A DNA stretch of 64,000 nt from Streptomyces lucensis JCM 4490 (GCF_014650035.1 NZ_BMUE01000009.1:62001-126000), one strand, 5' to 3'; numbered from the stretch's first letter, positions 1 to 8,594 are shown. The notes: a model not told the origin generated them from the sequence alone. Made by a program: numbers and translations.

Positions 1-666
1 GAACGTCATCGGGTCGACGTCGGTCTCCGCCAAGAACGACTGGATTTCGCCCTCGAGGTGGTCGCGGAGCCAGGGCACGGCGGAGAACTGGGTGCGGTGG
101 GTCTCCTCGTGCAGGCACACCCAGAGCCGGAAGTCGTGCGGCTCGACGTCGAGTTCGCGCTCGACGTGGACGATGTTGGGGGCGACGAGGAGGAGGCGTC
201 CGCCGCCGTTCTCGCCGGCCGGCAGGTCGCGGGCGGCCGGGGCGAAGGTCTCGTACTGGCCGAGGACGCGGGAGGACAGGAACGACAGGAGCATCCCGAG
301 TTCGACGCCGGTGACCTTGCCGCCGACGGTGCCGAGGACGGCGCTGCCCGGGTTGCCCCCGCGCCGTTCCTGCATCTTCTCCAGGAGCGGCTTGAGGATC
401 TCGCGGAACCCGGCGACGTTGGCGCGCACCCAGCCAGGGCGGTCGACGACGAGGACGGGGGTGTCGTGGGTCTCGTCGGTGCCCATACGAGTGAAGCCCC
501 GGACGTGTTCCTCCGAGGCTTTGGCGTGCCGGCGCAGTTCCGCGACGACGGCCCGGGCCTCGTCGCGGCTGACGTCGGGGCCCGGCCGTACGAGCCGTGT
601 CGCGGTCGCCACCGCGAGGTTCCAGTCGACCATCCCGGGAGATGCGGTGCCACCGAAGCCAGTCAT
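1..666 (-). CDS. zinc-dependent metalloprotease of the DUF2342/zincin_2 family (C-terminus beyond the window)
   Basis: The reading frame is open from an ATG at 666 to the left edge, giving 222 residues without a stop. The visible part is predominantly helical and reaches the zincin motif HEETH at residues 186-190 (two zinc-ligand His and the catalytic Glu), followed by RTQF. This is the pattern of the actinobacterial zinc-dependent metalloprotease/F420-associated hydrolase family, whose members are around 350-400 residues, so roughly the second half is missing here. The gene lies just downstream of dacB on the same strand. In streptomycetes this neighbourhood continues with tilS, hpt and ftsH. 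No convincing ribosome binding site precedes the ATG; a second Met at residue 12 is an alternative start. The substrate is unknown. Confidence 0.85.
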   Translation of the reverse strand, partial: MTGFGGTASPGMVDWNLAVATATRLVRPGPDVSRDEARAVVAELRRHAKASEEHVRGFTRMGTDETHDTPVLVVDRPGWVRANVAGFREILKPLLEKMQERRGGNPGSAVLGTVGGKVTGVELGMLLSFLSSRVLGQYETFAPAARDLPAGENGGGRLLLVAPNIVHVERELDVEPHDFRLWVCLHEETHRTQFSAVPWLRDHLEGEIQSFLAETDVDPMTF

Positions 667-834
667 GCTGTCAACCGTACGTGAGCGTCTCCGCTTGGGG
701 CAGACCGTGCGGGACCGGCGGGGGCCGGACGGGTCGGGCGGGTCGGGCGGCCACCCGGCACCCTGGGCCGCCCCCTCCCCCACCCGTCCGCCCTCCTCGT
801 CGCCCGTGACCGCAGAAGGCCCGAACGAGAGGCC

Positions 835-2433
835 CTAGTCGCAGCCGCAGGCCGCCAGTGCCGTCGCCGCGTCGTCCAGGGTCGACTGGGCCTGCTGGGC
901 GTCCGTCGTGCCGGAGGCCAGGAAGGCGAAGGCCAGGAGGTGGCCGTCGGTGTCGACGACGGTGCCCGCCAGGGTGTTCACGCCGGTCAGGGTGCCGGTC
1001 TTGGCCCGGACGACGCCGGCCGCGCCGTCGGTGTAGCGGTCGGTCAGGGTGCCGGTGAAGCCGGCCACGGGCAGGCCGGTGAGGACGGGGCGCAGGCCGG
1101 GGTGGCCGGGGTCGGCGGCTTTGACCAGGAGGGCGGTGAGGAGGTCGGCCGTCAGCCTGTCGTCGCGGTCGAGGCCGCTGCCGTCGTGGAAGGAGGCGCC
1201 GGACAGCGGCAGGCCGAGTTTCCTCAGTTGCGTGGCGATGGCCCTGGCGCCGCCCTCGAAGGTCGCGGGTTCGCCGCTCGCGAGTGCGGTCTGGCGGGCC
1301 AGGGCCTCGGCGATGTCGTTGTCGCTGTTGGTCAGCATGCGCTCGACCAGGGCGGACAGCGGGGGCGAGGAGACGGTGGCGAGGGTCTCGGCGCGGGTGG
1401 TGGCCTTGGAGGGGCCGGGGGCCGTGGTCTTGACGCCCGCGTCCTCCAGGAGGGCCGCGAACTTCGCGGCGGCGTCCCGTGCCGGGTCGTCGACACGGAC
1501 CGCCGGGCCCTTGGCCGAGCCGTCGGTGCGGCCCTCGTCGGCGGTCAGGGCGGTGACGGGGGCGATGTTCTCGTTGACGCCGATGGGGTGCTGTGCGGTG
1601 CCGGCGTAGAGCGTCGTGTCGTAGGAGAGCGTGACCTCGTGGACGTCACGCGCGCGGAGGGCCTTCACGGTGCCGGCGGCGAGGGTGCGCAGGCTCGCCC
1701 AGCCGTCGGCGCCCTTGCGGGCGGTGAGCGTGGGGTCGCCGCCGCCGACGAGGACGACCTCTCCGGTGTCGGGTTCCAGGGCGGCGCGGGTGGTGAGGCG
1801 GTGGTCGGCGCCGAGGGCGGACAGGGCGGCGACGGCGGTGGCGATCTTGGTGGTGGAGGCGGGGGTGAGGGCCTGGCCGGCGCCGGTGCCGTAGAGGCGC
1901 TCGCCGGTCGTCAGGTCGACGACGGCGGCGGCGTGGCCGTCGCCCAGCGCGGAGGCGTCGAGGAACGGCGCCAGGACGTCCGGGAGGGCCTGCCCGCCCC
2001 CGGCGCCCTTGCGGGGGCCGACGGCGCTCGTGACGCCGCCCAGGCCGGTCAGCACGGGAGGGGCGCTCGGCGCGGGCCGGGCCCCGGCCTCCGTGCCGGG
2101 GCGGCCGTGATCTGCGCCACCTGATCGCTCCAGGGCGGCGGCCCGGTCCCCCTCGGCCGTACGCTGACCGTTGGCGTCCCAGGGTCCTGCCACGGTCACC
2201 ACACCGGCGGCCAGTGCCAGGCCCGCGGTTGCGGCGCCCGCGGTGTACTGCCAGGTCCTGACGGTCCGCGGACGGGGGAGGTGCGACGACCGGGGTCGTA
2301 CGGCCTTCGCCAGACGCGCGATCCGCGGTCCCGCCGCCGTCACGGCCCGCGCCAGACGCGGTCGTACGGCGTTCGCGATCCGCACCACCTGCGGTCTCGC
2401 GGCTCGCCAAGGCCTCAGCTCTGGCACGACCAC
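835..2433 (-). CDS. dacB: D-alanyl-D-alanine carboxypeptidase/endopeptidase (PBP4 type, peptidase S13)
   Basis: A 532-residue low-molecular-weight penicillin-binding protein that trims D-Ala or cross-links in peptidoglycan outside the membrane. The three active-site motifs are present in order: SxxK (S193-T-T-K196), SxN (S370-D-N372) and KTG (478-480). The N-terminus is unusual. About 60 basic residues rich in Arg/Ala/Pro, with an internal near-repeat of R(I/L)A(N/R)AVRP type, precede one membrane segment at about residues 63-84. A Ser/Pro/Gly-rich linker then leads to the catalytic domain from about residue 145. The topology suggests a signal anchor with a cytosolic basic tail rather than a cleaved signal peptide. 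It is divergent from ppa across a short promoter region, and the zincin gene follows on the same strand. Confidence 0.93.
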   Translation of the reverse strand: MVVPELRPWRAARPQVVRIANAVRPRLARAVTAAGPRIARLAKAVRPRSSHLPRPRTVRTWQYTAGAATAGLALAAGVVTVAGPWDANGQRTAEGDRAAALERSGGADHGRPGTEAGARPAPSAPPVLTGLGGVTSAVGPRKGAGGGQALPDVLAPFLDASALGDGHAAAVVDLTTGERLYGTGAGQALTPASTTKIATAVAALSALGADHRLTTRAALEPDTGEVVLVGGGDPTLTARKGADGWASLRTLAAGTVKALRARDVHEVTLSYDTTLYAGTAQHPIGVNENIAPVTALTADEGRTDGSAKGPAVRVDDPARDAAAKFAALLEDAGVKTTAPGPSKATTRAETLATVSSPPLSALVERMLTNSDNDIAEALARQTALASGEPATFEGGARAIATQLRKLGLPLSGASFHDGSGLDRDDRLTADLLTALLVKAADPGHPGLRPVLTGLPVAGFTGTLTDRYTDGAAGVVRAKTGTLTGVNTLAGTVVDTDGHLLAFAFLASGTTDAQQAQSTLDDAATALAACGCD

Positions 2434-2512
2434 CAGCCCCTTTCGCGATCACACACCTGCGTGAGGGACACTTAATCACCAGAACTATGTGCTGATCATG
2501 GAGGAGCCACCG

Positions 2513-3004
2513 GTGGAGTTCGACGTCACGATCGAGATCCCGAAGGGTTCGCGCAACAAGTACGAGGTGGACCACGAGACCGGTCGGATCCGCCTGGACC
2601 GTCGCCTCTTCACCTCGACCGCCTACCCGACCGACTACGGCTTCGTCGAGAACACCCTCGGCGAGGACGGCGACCCGCTGGACGCGCTGGTCATTCTTGA
2701 CGAGCCGACCTTCCCGGGCTGCCTGATCAAGTGCCGTGCGATCGGCATGTTCCGGATGACGGACGAGGCGGGCGGCGACGACAAGCTGCTGTGCGTTCCG
2801 GCCACCGACCCGCGCGTGGAGCACCTGCGCGACATCCACCACGTGTCCGAGTTCGACCGCCTGGAGATCCAGCACTTCTTCGAGGTGTACAAGGACCTGG
2901 AGCCCGGCAAGTCGGTCGAGGGCGCCAACTGGGTGGGCCGCACGGACGCCGAGGCGGAGATCGAGCGGTCGTACAAGCGCTTCGAGGAGCAGGGCGGCCA
3001 CTGA
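2513..3004 (+). CDS. ppa: inorganic pyrophosphatase (family I, soluble)
   Basis: Hydrolyses PPi to two phosphates in the cytosol, pulling biosynthetic reactions forward; this is the typical 163-residue bacterial enzyme. Family I landmarks are visible: EIPKGSRNKYEVD near the N-terminus, YPxDYGF, and the metal-binding EDGDPLDALV. The start is taken as the GTG at 2513 because GGAGGAG at 2500-2506 sits 6 nt upstream and the product then begins at the conserved VEFDVTIEIP. An in-frame ATG at 2489 would add eight non-conserved residues and has no SD. It is divergent from dacB. The window also contains a membrane proton-pumping pyrophosphatase (hppA), so both kinds of PPi disposal are encoded. Confidence 0.95.
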   Translation: MEFDVTIEIPKGSRNKYEVDHETGRIRLDRRLFTSTAYPTDYGFVENTLGEDGDPLDALVILDEPTFPGCLIKCRAIGMFRMTDEAGGDDKLLCVPATDPRVEHLRDIHHVSEFDRLEIQHFFEVYKDLEPGKSVEGANWVGRTDAEAEIERSYKRFEEQGGH

Positions 3005-3118
3005 CCGGCCGGTTTGCCATTCGCGGGCCGCGGCACCCTGTGAGGGGTGACGCGGCCCGTCTGCGTGGTGTGCGCATACTGAGGCCTACGGAATGTGTCG
3101 TTCAGGGAGCGGTGCGAG

Positions 3119-4774
3119 GTGACGGAGGCGGACGACCGCAAGGCCCGGTCGGACGAGGCGCGGTACGACCCGGAGATCACGTCCGAGTTCGCCATCCCCA
3201 GCGGTCTCGACGTTCTCAAGGCGCCCGACGAGCCGGAGACGACCTCCGAGTTCGCGGTGCCGAAGGGGCTGGAGGTGCCGCAGCCGGCGGGCCCGGAGAC
3301 GGAGGGGTCGGCGTTCAGCACGCCGAGCACGTACCACGCGAAGCAGGCACCGGCCGCGTTCACGCCCGCCACCGGGGTGCCGCTGGTCAGTCTGGTCAAG
3401 GACGCGCCGTGGCAGGACCGGATGCGCACGATGCTGCGCATGCCGGTGGCCGAGCGGCCCGCGCCGGAGCCGGTGCAGCGCGTCGAGGAGGGCGGCCCGG
3501 CCGTCCCGCGCGTGCTGGACCTGACCCTGCGTATCGGGGAGCTGCTGCTGGCGGGCGGCGAGGGCGCTGAGGACGTCGAGGCCGCGATGTTCGCGGTGTG
3601 CCGGTCCTACGGCCTGGACCGCTGCGAACCGAACGTGACCTTCACGCTGCTGTCGATCTCGCACCAGCCGTCGCTGGTGGAGGACCCGGTGACGGCGTCG
3701 CGGACGGTACGGCGGCGGGGCACCGACTACACGCGCTTGGCGGCCGTGTTCCGGCTGGTGGACGATCTGACCGACCCGGAGGCCCATGTCTCCCTGGAGG
3801 AGGCGTACCGGCGCCTGGCGGAGATCCGCCGCAACCGGCACCCCTATCCGGGCTGGGCGCTCACCCTGGCGAGCGGGCTGCTGGCCGGCGCGGCCTCGGT
3901 GCTGGTCGGCGGTGACCCGATCGTGTTCGTCGCGGCGGCGGTGGGCGCGATGCTGGGCGACCGGCTGGCCTGGTGGTGCGCGGGGCGCGGGCTGCCGGAG
4001 TTCTACCAGTTCACGGTGGCCGCGATGCCGCCGGCGGCGATCGGGGTGGCGTTCGCGCTGGCCCACGTGGACGTGAAGGCGTCCGCCGTGGTCACCGGTG
4101 GGCTGTTCGCCCTGCTGCCCGGGCGGGCGCTGGTGGCGGGCGTGCAGGACGGCCTGACCGGGTTCTACATCACCGCCTCGGCCCGCCTGCTGGAGGTCAT
4201 GTACTTCTTCGTCGGCATCGTCGCCGGGGTGCTGGTCGTCCTGTACTTCGGCGTGAAGGTGGGCGGCGAGCTGAACCCGGACGCCACGCTGGGCATCTCC
4301 GACCGGCCGCTGATCCAGATCGCGGCGTCCATGGTGCTGTCGCTGACCTTCGCGGTGCTGCTCCAGCAGGAGCGGTCCACCGTGCTGTGGGTGACGCTCA
4401 ACGGGGGCGTCGCGTGGTCGGTGTACGGGGCGATGCACTACACCGGAGGTATCTCGCCGGTGGCGTCCACGGCCGTGGCGGCGGGCCTCGTGGGCCTGTT
4501 CGGGCAGCTGCTGTCGCGGTTCCGGTTCGCGTCGGCCCTGCCGTACACGACCGCCGCGATCGGGCCGCTGCTGCCCGGTTCGGCGACCTACTTCGGGCTG
4601 CTGAACATGGCGCAGAACGAGGTGGACAAGGGGCTGGTGTCGCTCGCCAAGGCGGCCTCGCTGGCCATGGCGATCGCGATCGGCGTCAACCTGGGGTCGG
4701 AGATCTCCCGCATCACCCTCCGGGTCGGCTCCGCCGGCAAGCGGAGGGCCGCGAAGCGGACCAGGGGCTTCTAG
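3119..4774 (+). CDS. threonine/serine exporter family protein (ThrE)
   Basis: An integral membrane protein of about 551 residues. The N-terminal 130 residues are hydrophilic and contain a short duplication (TSEFAIPSGL, then TSEFAVPKGL). The ThrE/DUF1212 part follows: a cytosolic segment starting near VLDLTLRIGELLLAGGEGAE, then about ten hydrophobic helices from around residue 235 to the C-terminus. The family exports threonine and serine by proton motive force; the substrate here is inferred from family only. GTG 3119 is preferred over the in-frame ATG at 3095 because AGGGAG at 3104-3109 is correctly spaced for it. It follows ppa by about 115 nt and may be independently transcribed. Confidence 0.85.
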   Translation: MTEADDRKARSDEARYDPEITSEFAIPSGLDVLKAPDEPETTSEFAVPKGLEVPQPAGPETEGSAFSTPSTYHAKQAPAAFTPATGVPLVSLVKDAPWQDRMRTMLRMPVAERPAPEPVQRVEEGGPAVPRVLDLTLRIGELLLAGGEGAEDVEAAMFAVCRSYGLDRCEPNVTFTLLSISHQPSLVEDPVTASRTVRRRGTDYTRLAAVFRLVDDLTDPEAHVSLEEAYRRLAEIRRNRHPYPGWALTLASGLLAGAASVLVGGDPIVFVAAAVGAMLGDRLAWWCAGRGLPEFYQFTVAAMPPAAIGVAFALAHVDVKASAVVTGGLFALLPGRALVAGVQDGLTGFYITASARLLEVMYFFVGIVAGVLVVLYFGVKVGGELNPDATLGISDRPLIQIAASMVLSLTFAVLLQQERSTVLWVTLNGGVAWSVYGAMHYTGGISPVASTAVAAGLVGLFGQLLSRFRFASALPYTTAAIGPLLPGSATYFGLLNMAQNEVDKGLVSLAKAASLAMAIAIGVNLGSEISRITLRVGSAGKRRAAKRTRGF

Positions 4775-4804
4775 CCGCGGACCCCCCTCCCGGCGCCCAT
4801 GGCG

Positions 4805-5899
4805 CTACTGCCGACGGTGGTCGTAGGGGTACTGCTCCTGGTCGTACTGCTGCTGCCCGTACTGCTCCTGGTCGTACTGCTGCTGGTCGTACTGCTCCTG
4901 GCCGTACTGCTCCTGGCCGTACTGCTGCTGGTCGTGCTGCTGCTGGTCGTACTGCTGCTGGGAGTACTGATCCCGGCCGTACTGCTGCTGGGAGTACTGA
5001 TCCTGCGGGGACTGCTGCTGGGGGTACTGCCGCTGGTCGTAGTACGGGTCGTCGTGACCGCCCTGGTTCCAGTGCTGCTGCTCCTGCTGGGACTGCCCGA
5101 CATGGGGCTGCCGGCCATGGGGCTGCTGATAGGACTGCTGGTAGGGCTCCTCCGGCTCGATGCGGCGCAGGCGGGTCGTCGCGTCGTCCATGACCGGCTG
5201 CTGCCGGTACTGGGGTGCCTGGGGCCGCTGGAGCGCCTCGGGCCGCTGCGGCGCCTGCGGCTCGGCCGGCTGGGCCTTCCTGCTCTTGCCGCGCGCACGG
5301 AGGTACTCGATCACGATCGGGACCACCGACACGAGGACGATCAGGATGAGCATCGCCTCGATGTTGTCCCTGACCAGGGCGTGCTTGCCGAGCCAGGAAC
5401 CGAGCAGGGTGACGCCCGCGCCCCACAGCACGCCACCGATGACGTTGAAGGTCAGGAACGAGCGGTACCGCATGCCGCTGACGCCCGCGACGATCGGCGT
5501 GAACGTGCGCACGATGGGCACGAAGCGGGCCAGGACCAGGGACTTCGCGCCGTACTTCTCGAAGAACTCGTGCGCCTTGGTGACGTTCTCCTGCTTGAAC
5601 AGCTTCGAGTCCGGGCGGTTGAACAGGGACGGTCCGACCTTCTTGCCGAACATGTAGCCCGCCTGGTCGCCCAGGATCGCGGCGAGGCAGATGAGGGCGA
5701 TCGCGGCCCAGAGCGGGAAGTCCAGCGCGTCCGTGGTGATCAGCAGACCGCAGGTGAACAGCAGCGAGTCACCCGGCAGGAAGAAGCCGATGAGCAGGCC
5801 GGACTCGGCGAAGACGACGAGCAGCAGGCCCCAGATGCTGTAGGTGTTCAGCAGGTGTTCGGGGTCCAGCCAGCTCGGGCCGAGGGCGAGTGTCGTCAC
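4805..5899 (-). CDS. DedA-family membrane protein with a long Tyr/Gln-rich C-terminal tail
   Basis: Residues 1-215 are a normal DedA/SNARE-associated domain: FLPGDSLLFTCGLL, a polar ILGDQAGYMFGKKVGP stretch, the conserved RFVPIVRTFTPIVAG segment (the F/YxR...R core) and several membrane helices. DedA proteins act in the membrane as proton-coupled flippases or homeostasis factors. Beyond about residue 215 a cytosolic tail of about 150 residues becomes increasingly Gln/Tyr-rich, ending in tandem QQQYDQ/QEQYGQ-type units. The family is normally about 200-220 residues, so this tail is an addition. The tail DNA is a string of ctgctggtcgtactg-like units on the plus strand, which creates a long spurious Leu-rich frame on the other strand. 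Confidence 0.9.
   Translation of the reverse strand: MTTLALGPSWLDPEHLLNTYSIWGLLLVVFAESGLLIGFFLPGDSLLFTCGLLITTDALDFPLWAAIALICLAAILGDQAGYMFGKKVGPSLFNRPDSKLFKQENVTKAHEFFEKYGAKSLVLARFVPIVRTFTPIVAGVSGMRYRSFLTFNVIGGVLWGAGVTLLGSWLGKHALVRDNIEAMLILIVLVSVVPIVIEYLRARGKSRKAQPAEPQAPQRPEALQRPQAPQYRQQPVMDDATTRLRRIEPEEPYQQSYQQPHGRQPHVGQSQQEQQHWNQGGHDDPYYDQRQYPQQQSPQDQYSQQQYGRDQYSQQQYDQQQHDQQQYGQEQYGQEQYDQQQYDQEQYGQQQYDQEQYPYDHRRQ
4815..5050. repeat. short tandem repeats encoding the QQQY/QEQY tail of the DedA protein
   Basis: Degenerate 12- to 18-bp units (TACGACCAGCAGCAG and variants on the minus strand) encode repeated Tyr-Asp/Gly-Gln-Gln/Glu-Gln peptides. Units vary mainly at Asp/Gly/Ser and Gln/Glu codons. 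The array is in frame with the gene and has no stops, so it is coding and not an intergenic satellite. Confidence 0.8.
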
Positions 5900-6032
5900 G
5901 GGTCCGGGCTCCTGAGGGGTGAAGGCGGCTACGGGGGGGGCCGCACAAAGCTATCAACGTGATGCGACCGCCCCGGGTTCCACCGGCGCCTCCGGGATGC
6001 GCCGCGGGTGCGCCGGGAGAAAGCTGTGACCC

Positions 6033-6398
6033 ATGGGACTCGATGACTACGGCGGCGGCCAGGGGCCCCAGCCGGACGTACTGGTCGTGACGACGAACGA
6101 CGTGCCCGGCTACCGGGTGCAGCAGGTGCTCGGCGAGGTCTTCGGGCTCACCGTGCGCTCCCGGCACCTCGGCAGCCAGATCGGCGCCGGACTCAAGTCG
6201 ATGATCGGCGGCGAGCTGAAAGGGCTCACCAAGACGCTCGTGCAGACCCGCAACCAGGCCATGGAACGGCTGGTGGAGCAGGCACGCGCGCGTGGGGCCA
6301 ACGGGGTGCTGATGTTCCGCTTCGACGTGACCGAGGCGGCGGACGTCGGCACGGAGGTGTGCGCCTACGGCACGGCCGTGGTGCTGGCCCGGGAGTAG
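6033..6398 (+). CDS. YbjQ family (DUF74) protein
   Basis: A 121-residue cytosolic protein with the YbjQ/DUF74 pattern. VLVVTTNDVPGYRVQQVLGE is followed by the GLTVRSRHLGSQIGAGLKS loop, LTQ/LVQTRNQAMERLVEQA, and the closing GANGVLMFRFDVTE...VCAYGTAVVL strands. These proteins form pentameric rings; a heavy-metal-binding role has been suggested but the function is not settled. It sits alone between the divergent DedA gene and the convergent tipA-like gene. Confidence 0.88.
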   Translation: MGLDDYGGGQGPQPDVLVVTTNDVPGYRVQQVLGEVFGLTVRSRHLGSQIGAGLKSMIGGELKGLTKTLVQTRNQAMERLVEQARARGANGVLMFRFDVTEAADVGTEVCAYGTAVVLARE

Positions 6399-6416
6399 GC
6401 CTCCCGGGCCGCGGGC

Positions 6417-7184
6417 TCACGCCGGGTGCCGGTCGGCGTTCGCGAGGATGGCGTCGCGCAGGTGCTCGGCCAGGCCCGGCCGCATGGCGTCGTAGTACGC
6501 CCTGAAGCGCTCGTCGGAGACGTACATCTCCCCGAAGCACCGGTGCATCTCGTAGGGGACCTCGAAGAACCACCTGTTCATGTGCTGCCGGTGTTCCTCC
6601 GCCATGTCCATGGCCGGCTCGCCGGACGGCTCCTCCCCCGCGGCCATGAGGGCGGTGTACCGCTCCTGCCAGTCGTCGACCTCGTCCTTGATCCGCTGCC
6701 AGTCCTCCTTGGTGTAGCTCGCGGCGCGGCGCCGGGACTCGGCCCAGGCCTCGGTGTCGCCCCAGCGCTGCTCCGCCTCCTCGGCGTACTCCTCGTTGAA
6801 GGGGTCCTTGTCCCCGAACACCTCGAAGCGCTCCTCCGGGGTGAGGTTGATGCCCATCTTGCGTGCCTCCATGGCGTGCTCCACGGCCGCGGCCATCCTC
6901 TGCAGCTTCTCGATCCGGGCGGTCAGCAGTTCGTGCTGGCGGCGCAGGTGGGCGCGCGGGTCCGCGTCCGGGTCGTCGAGCAGGGCCGCGACCTCCTCGA
7001 GCGGGAAGCCGAGCTCCCGGTAGAACAGGATCCGCTGGAGCCGGTCGAGGTCGGCGTCGCCGTAGCGCCGGTGTCCGGCGTGGGTGCGCTCGCCGGGCAC
7101 CAGCAGGCCGATCTCGTCGTAGTGGTGCAGGGTGCGCACCGTGACCCCGGCGAACCCCGCGACCCGTCCCACGGAGTAGCTCAC
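6417..7184 (-). CDS. tipA: TipAL-like MerR-family regulator with thiopeptide-binding (TipAS) domain
   Basis: A 255-residue thiopeptide-responsive activator. Residues 1-70 are a MerR winged helix (YSVGRVAGFAGVTVRTLHHY...), residues 75-105 a dimer coiled coil, and the rest a TipAS drug-recognition domain containing SYTKEDWQRI and MYVSDERF. GTG 7184 is the start: GGAG lies about 8 nt upstream and the protein then begins like known TipAL. An in-frame ATG at 6857 (MGINLTPEER) behind its own GGAGG would make a 146-residue TipAS-like short form, as in the known tipA gene. The Cys that bonds thiostrepton in TipAS aligns with the retained Cys in YEMHRC; the nearby second Cys of the known protein is Val here. 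Neighbours do not suggest a dedicated resistance gene. Confidence 0.9.
   Translation of the reverse strand: MSYSVGRVAGFAGVTVRTLHHYDEIGLLVPGERTHAGHRRYGDADLDRLQRILFYRELGFPLEEVAALLDDPDADPRAHLRRQHELLTARIEKLQRMAAAVEHAMEARKMGINLTPEERFEVFGDKDPFNEEYAEEAEQRWGDTEAWAESRRRAASYTKEDWQRIKDEVDDWQERYTALMAAGEEPSGEPAMDMAEEHRQHMNRWFFEVPYEMHRCFGEMYVSDERFRAYYDAMRPGLAEHLRDAILANADRHPA
6855..6870 (-). promoter_or_regulatory. internal ribosome binding site and start codon for the short TipAS-like product
   Basis: On the minus strand GGAGG (plus 6866-6870) is followed after 8 nt by ATG at 6857-6855, in frame with tipA. The resulting product has only the drug-binding domain. This matches the two-product arrangement of characterised tipA, where the short form is made from an internal start and sequesters drug. 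Confidence 0.7.
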
Positions 7185-7214
7185 TTTCCGCTCCTTGTCG
7201 TCGGTACGGCCTCC

Positions 7215-7245
7215 ACGCTGACGCCTCACGCCACGTGAGGTGCAA
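7215..7245 (-). promoter_or_regulatory. tipA promoter with MerR-type operator
   Basis: Reading the minus strand: -35 TTGCAC (7245-7240), a 19-bp spacer, and -10 CAGCGT (7220-7215). The overlong 19-bp spacer carries a perfect 7-bp inverted repeat, CCTCACG...CGTGAGG (7224-7240), with a 3-nt centre. Overlong spacers and operators between -35 and -10 are characteristic of MerR-activated promoters, and this sequence closely resembles the known thiostrepton-inducible ptipA. The promoter should be activated by TipAL bound to a thiopeptide. Confidence 0.85.
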
Positions 7246-7307
7246 GCCGGTCGCGCTCCGGATCCTTTCCGGATGTTCCGCGCGTTCTGTCCGCTTATGG
7301 TGAGCCC

Positions 7308-8594
7308 GTGCGCCAGGACACCGAGCAGCAGGCTCGCTCGACCCGGCCGGCGAGCCCGGCCCGGGCCCTGCTGCCCCTGATCCTCCCCGCCGTCGCCGTG
7401 GGCGTGGCCGCGAGCCTCGTCTACATCGGGCTGAGCGCGACGGCGGAGCAATTGCAGCACGTGCTGTGGGGGCCGTTGCCGGAAGCGCTGGGCGTGGGCC
7501 GCTACTCGGTGCTGTGGATGTTCGTCGTGCTCGTGGCGACCGGCCTCGCCGTCGGACTGGTGGTCTGGAAGGTGCCGGGGCACGCCGGGCCCGATCCGGC
7601 CACCACCGGCCTGGACGCCCCGGTCCTGCCGCCCGTGGTGCTGCCGGGTCTGCTGCTGGCGACCGGGCTGATGCTGGCGGGCGGCCCGAGCCTGGGCCCG
7701 GAGAACCCGATCATCGCCGTGAACGTCGGCCTGGCGGTCTGGCTCGGCGGGCGCCTGCTGCCCCGGGCGCCGGGCGCCCTGTGGCCGCTGCTGGCGGAGG
7801 CGGCGACGATCGGCGCGCTGTTCGGCACGCCGGTGGCGGCGGCGCTGGTCATCTCCGAGGCGCTGGCCGGGCGACCGGCCCCGGGGCTGCTGTGGGACAA
7901 GCTGTTCGCACCGCTGACCGCGGCGGCGGTCGGGGCCATGACCACCACGCTGCTGTTCCGCCCCGCCTTCGACCTGGGCCTGCCCGCCCTCGGCCACCCG
8001 CGCTGGACGGACCTGCTCGCGGCCCTGGTGATCGCCCCGGTGGCCGCGCTGCTCGGCATGTGCGCCGTGCGGGCCTTCCCCTACGTGCACGCGGCCTTCC
8101 AGCGGCTGCGGCACCCGATGCTGATGCTCCCGGCCGGCGGGCTGGTGCTGGGCGCCCTGGCGGCCGTCGGCGGTCATCTGACGCTCTTCAAGGGCCTGGC
8201 GGAGACGGCCGAGCTGGCACACGACCCCACCGGCTGGTCGGCGGGGCAGTTCGCCGTGATGGCCGTGGTGAAGCTGGCCGCGCTGCTGGTCGCGGCCTCC
8301 TGCGGCTTCCGCGGCGGCCGCATCTTCCCCGCCGTCTTCGTCGGCACCGCGCTGGGCCTGTGCGCGCACGCCCTCGTGCCGGCCGTGCCCACCGCACTGG
8401 GCGTGGCGACGAGCGTGCTGGGCATGCTCCTGGCGATCACCCGGCAGGGCTGGGTGAGCCTGTTCACGGCCGCCGTCCTGGTGGCCTCCCCGGCCATCAT
8501 CGCCCTGCTGTGCATCGCCTCGCTGCCCGCGTGGCTGCTGGTGACCGGGCGGCCGCAGATGCAGCTGCGCGAGGACGGCAGCTCGGTCCGCTGA
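7308..8594 (+). CDS. ClC-family ion channel protein (YfeO-like)
   Basis: A 428-residue polytopic membrane protein of the voltage-gated chloride channel/chloride-proton antiporter superfamily. Two family signatures are visible. SLGPENP around residues 128-134 places Glu132 at the selectivity-filter Glu of canonical GxEGP. SGFRGG-like CGFRGGRIFPAVFVGTALG near residue 325 matches the second filter loop. Overall it follows the E. coli YfeO subtype closely. GTG 7308 is the start. Only 26 nt separate it from the glutamate decarboxylase gene, suggesting one transcript. In E. coli ClC antiporters serve as an electrical shunt during glutamate-dependent acid resistance, so a role in acid stress is a reasonable inference. 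No GadC-type antiporter is nearby. Confidence 0.88.
   Translation: MRQDTEQQARSTRPASPARALLPLILPAVAVGVAASLVYIGLSATAEQLQHVLWGPLPEALGVGRYSVLWMFVVLVATGLAVGLVVWKVPGHAGPDPATTGLDAPVLPPVVLPGLLLATGLMLAGGPSLGPENPIIAVNVGLAVWLGGRLLPRAPGALWPLLAEAATIGALFGTPVAAALVISEALAGRPAPGLLWDKLFAPLTAAAVGAMTTTLLFRPAFDLGLPALGHPRWTDLLAALVIAPVAALLGMCAVRAFPYVHAAFQRLRHPMLMLPAGGLVLGALAAVGGHLTLFKGLAETAELAHDPTGWSAGQFAVMAVVKLAALLVAASCGFRGGRIFPAVFVGTALGLCAHALVPAVPTALGVATSVLGMLLAITRQGWVSLFTAAVLVASPAIIALLCIASLPAWLLVTGRPQMQLREDGSSVR

Noticed and set aside
1646..3001. Minus-strand frame running through ppa and dacB
   Set aside because: A shadow frame in high-GC DNA with no recognisable domain, overlapping two well-supported genes.
4799..5962. 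Long plus-strand frame rich in Leu and Val
   Set aside because: It is the antisense of the DedA gene; its Leu/Val runs are the reverse reading of the Gln/Tyr repeat. The minus-strand frame has the DedA domain.
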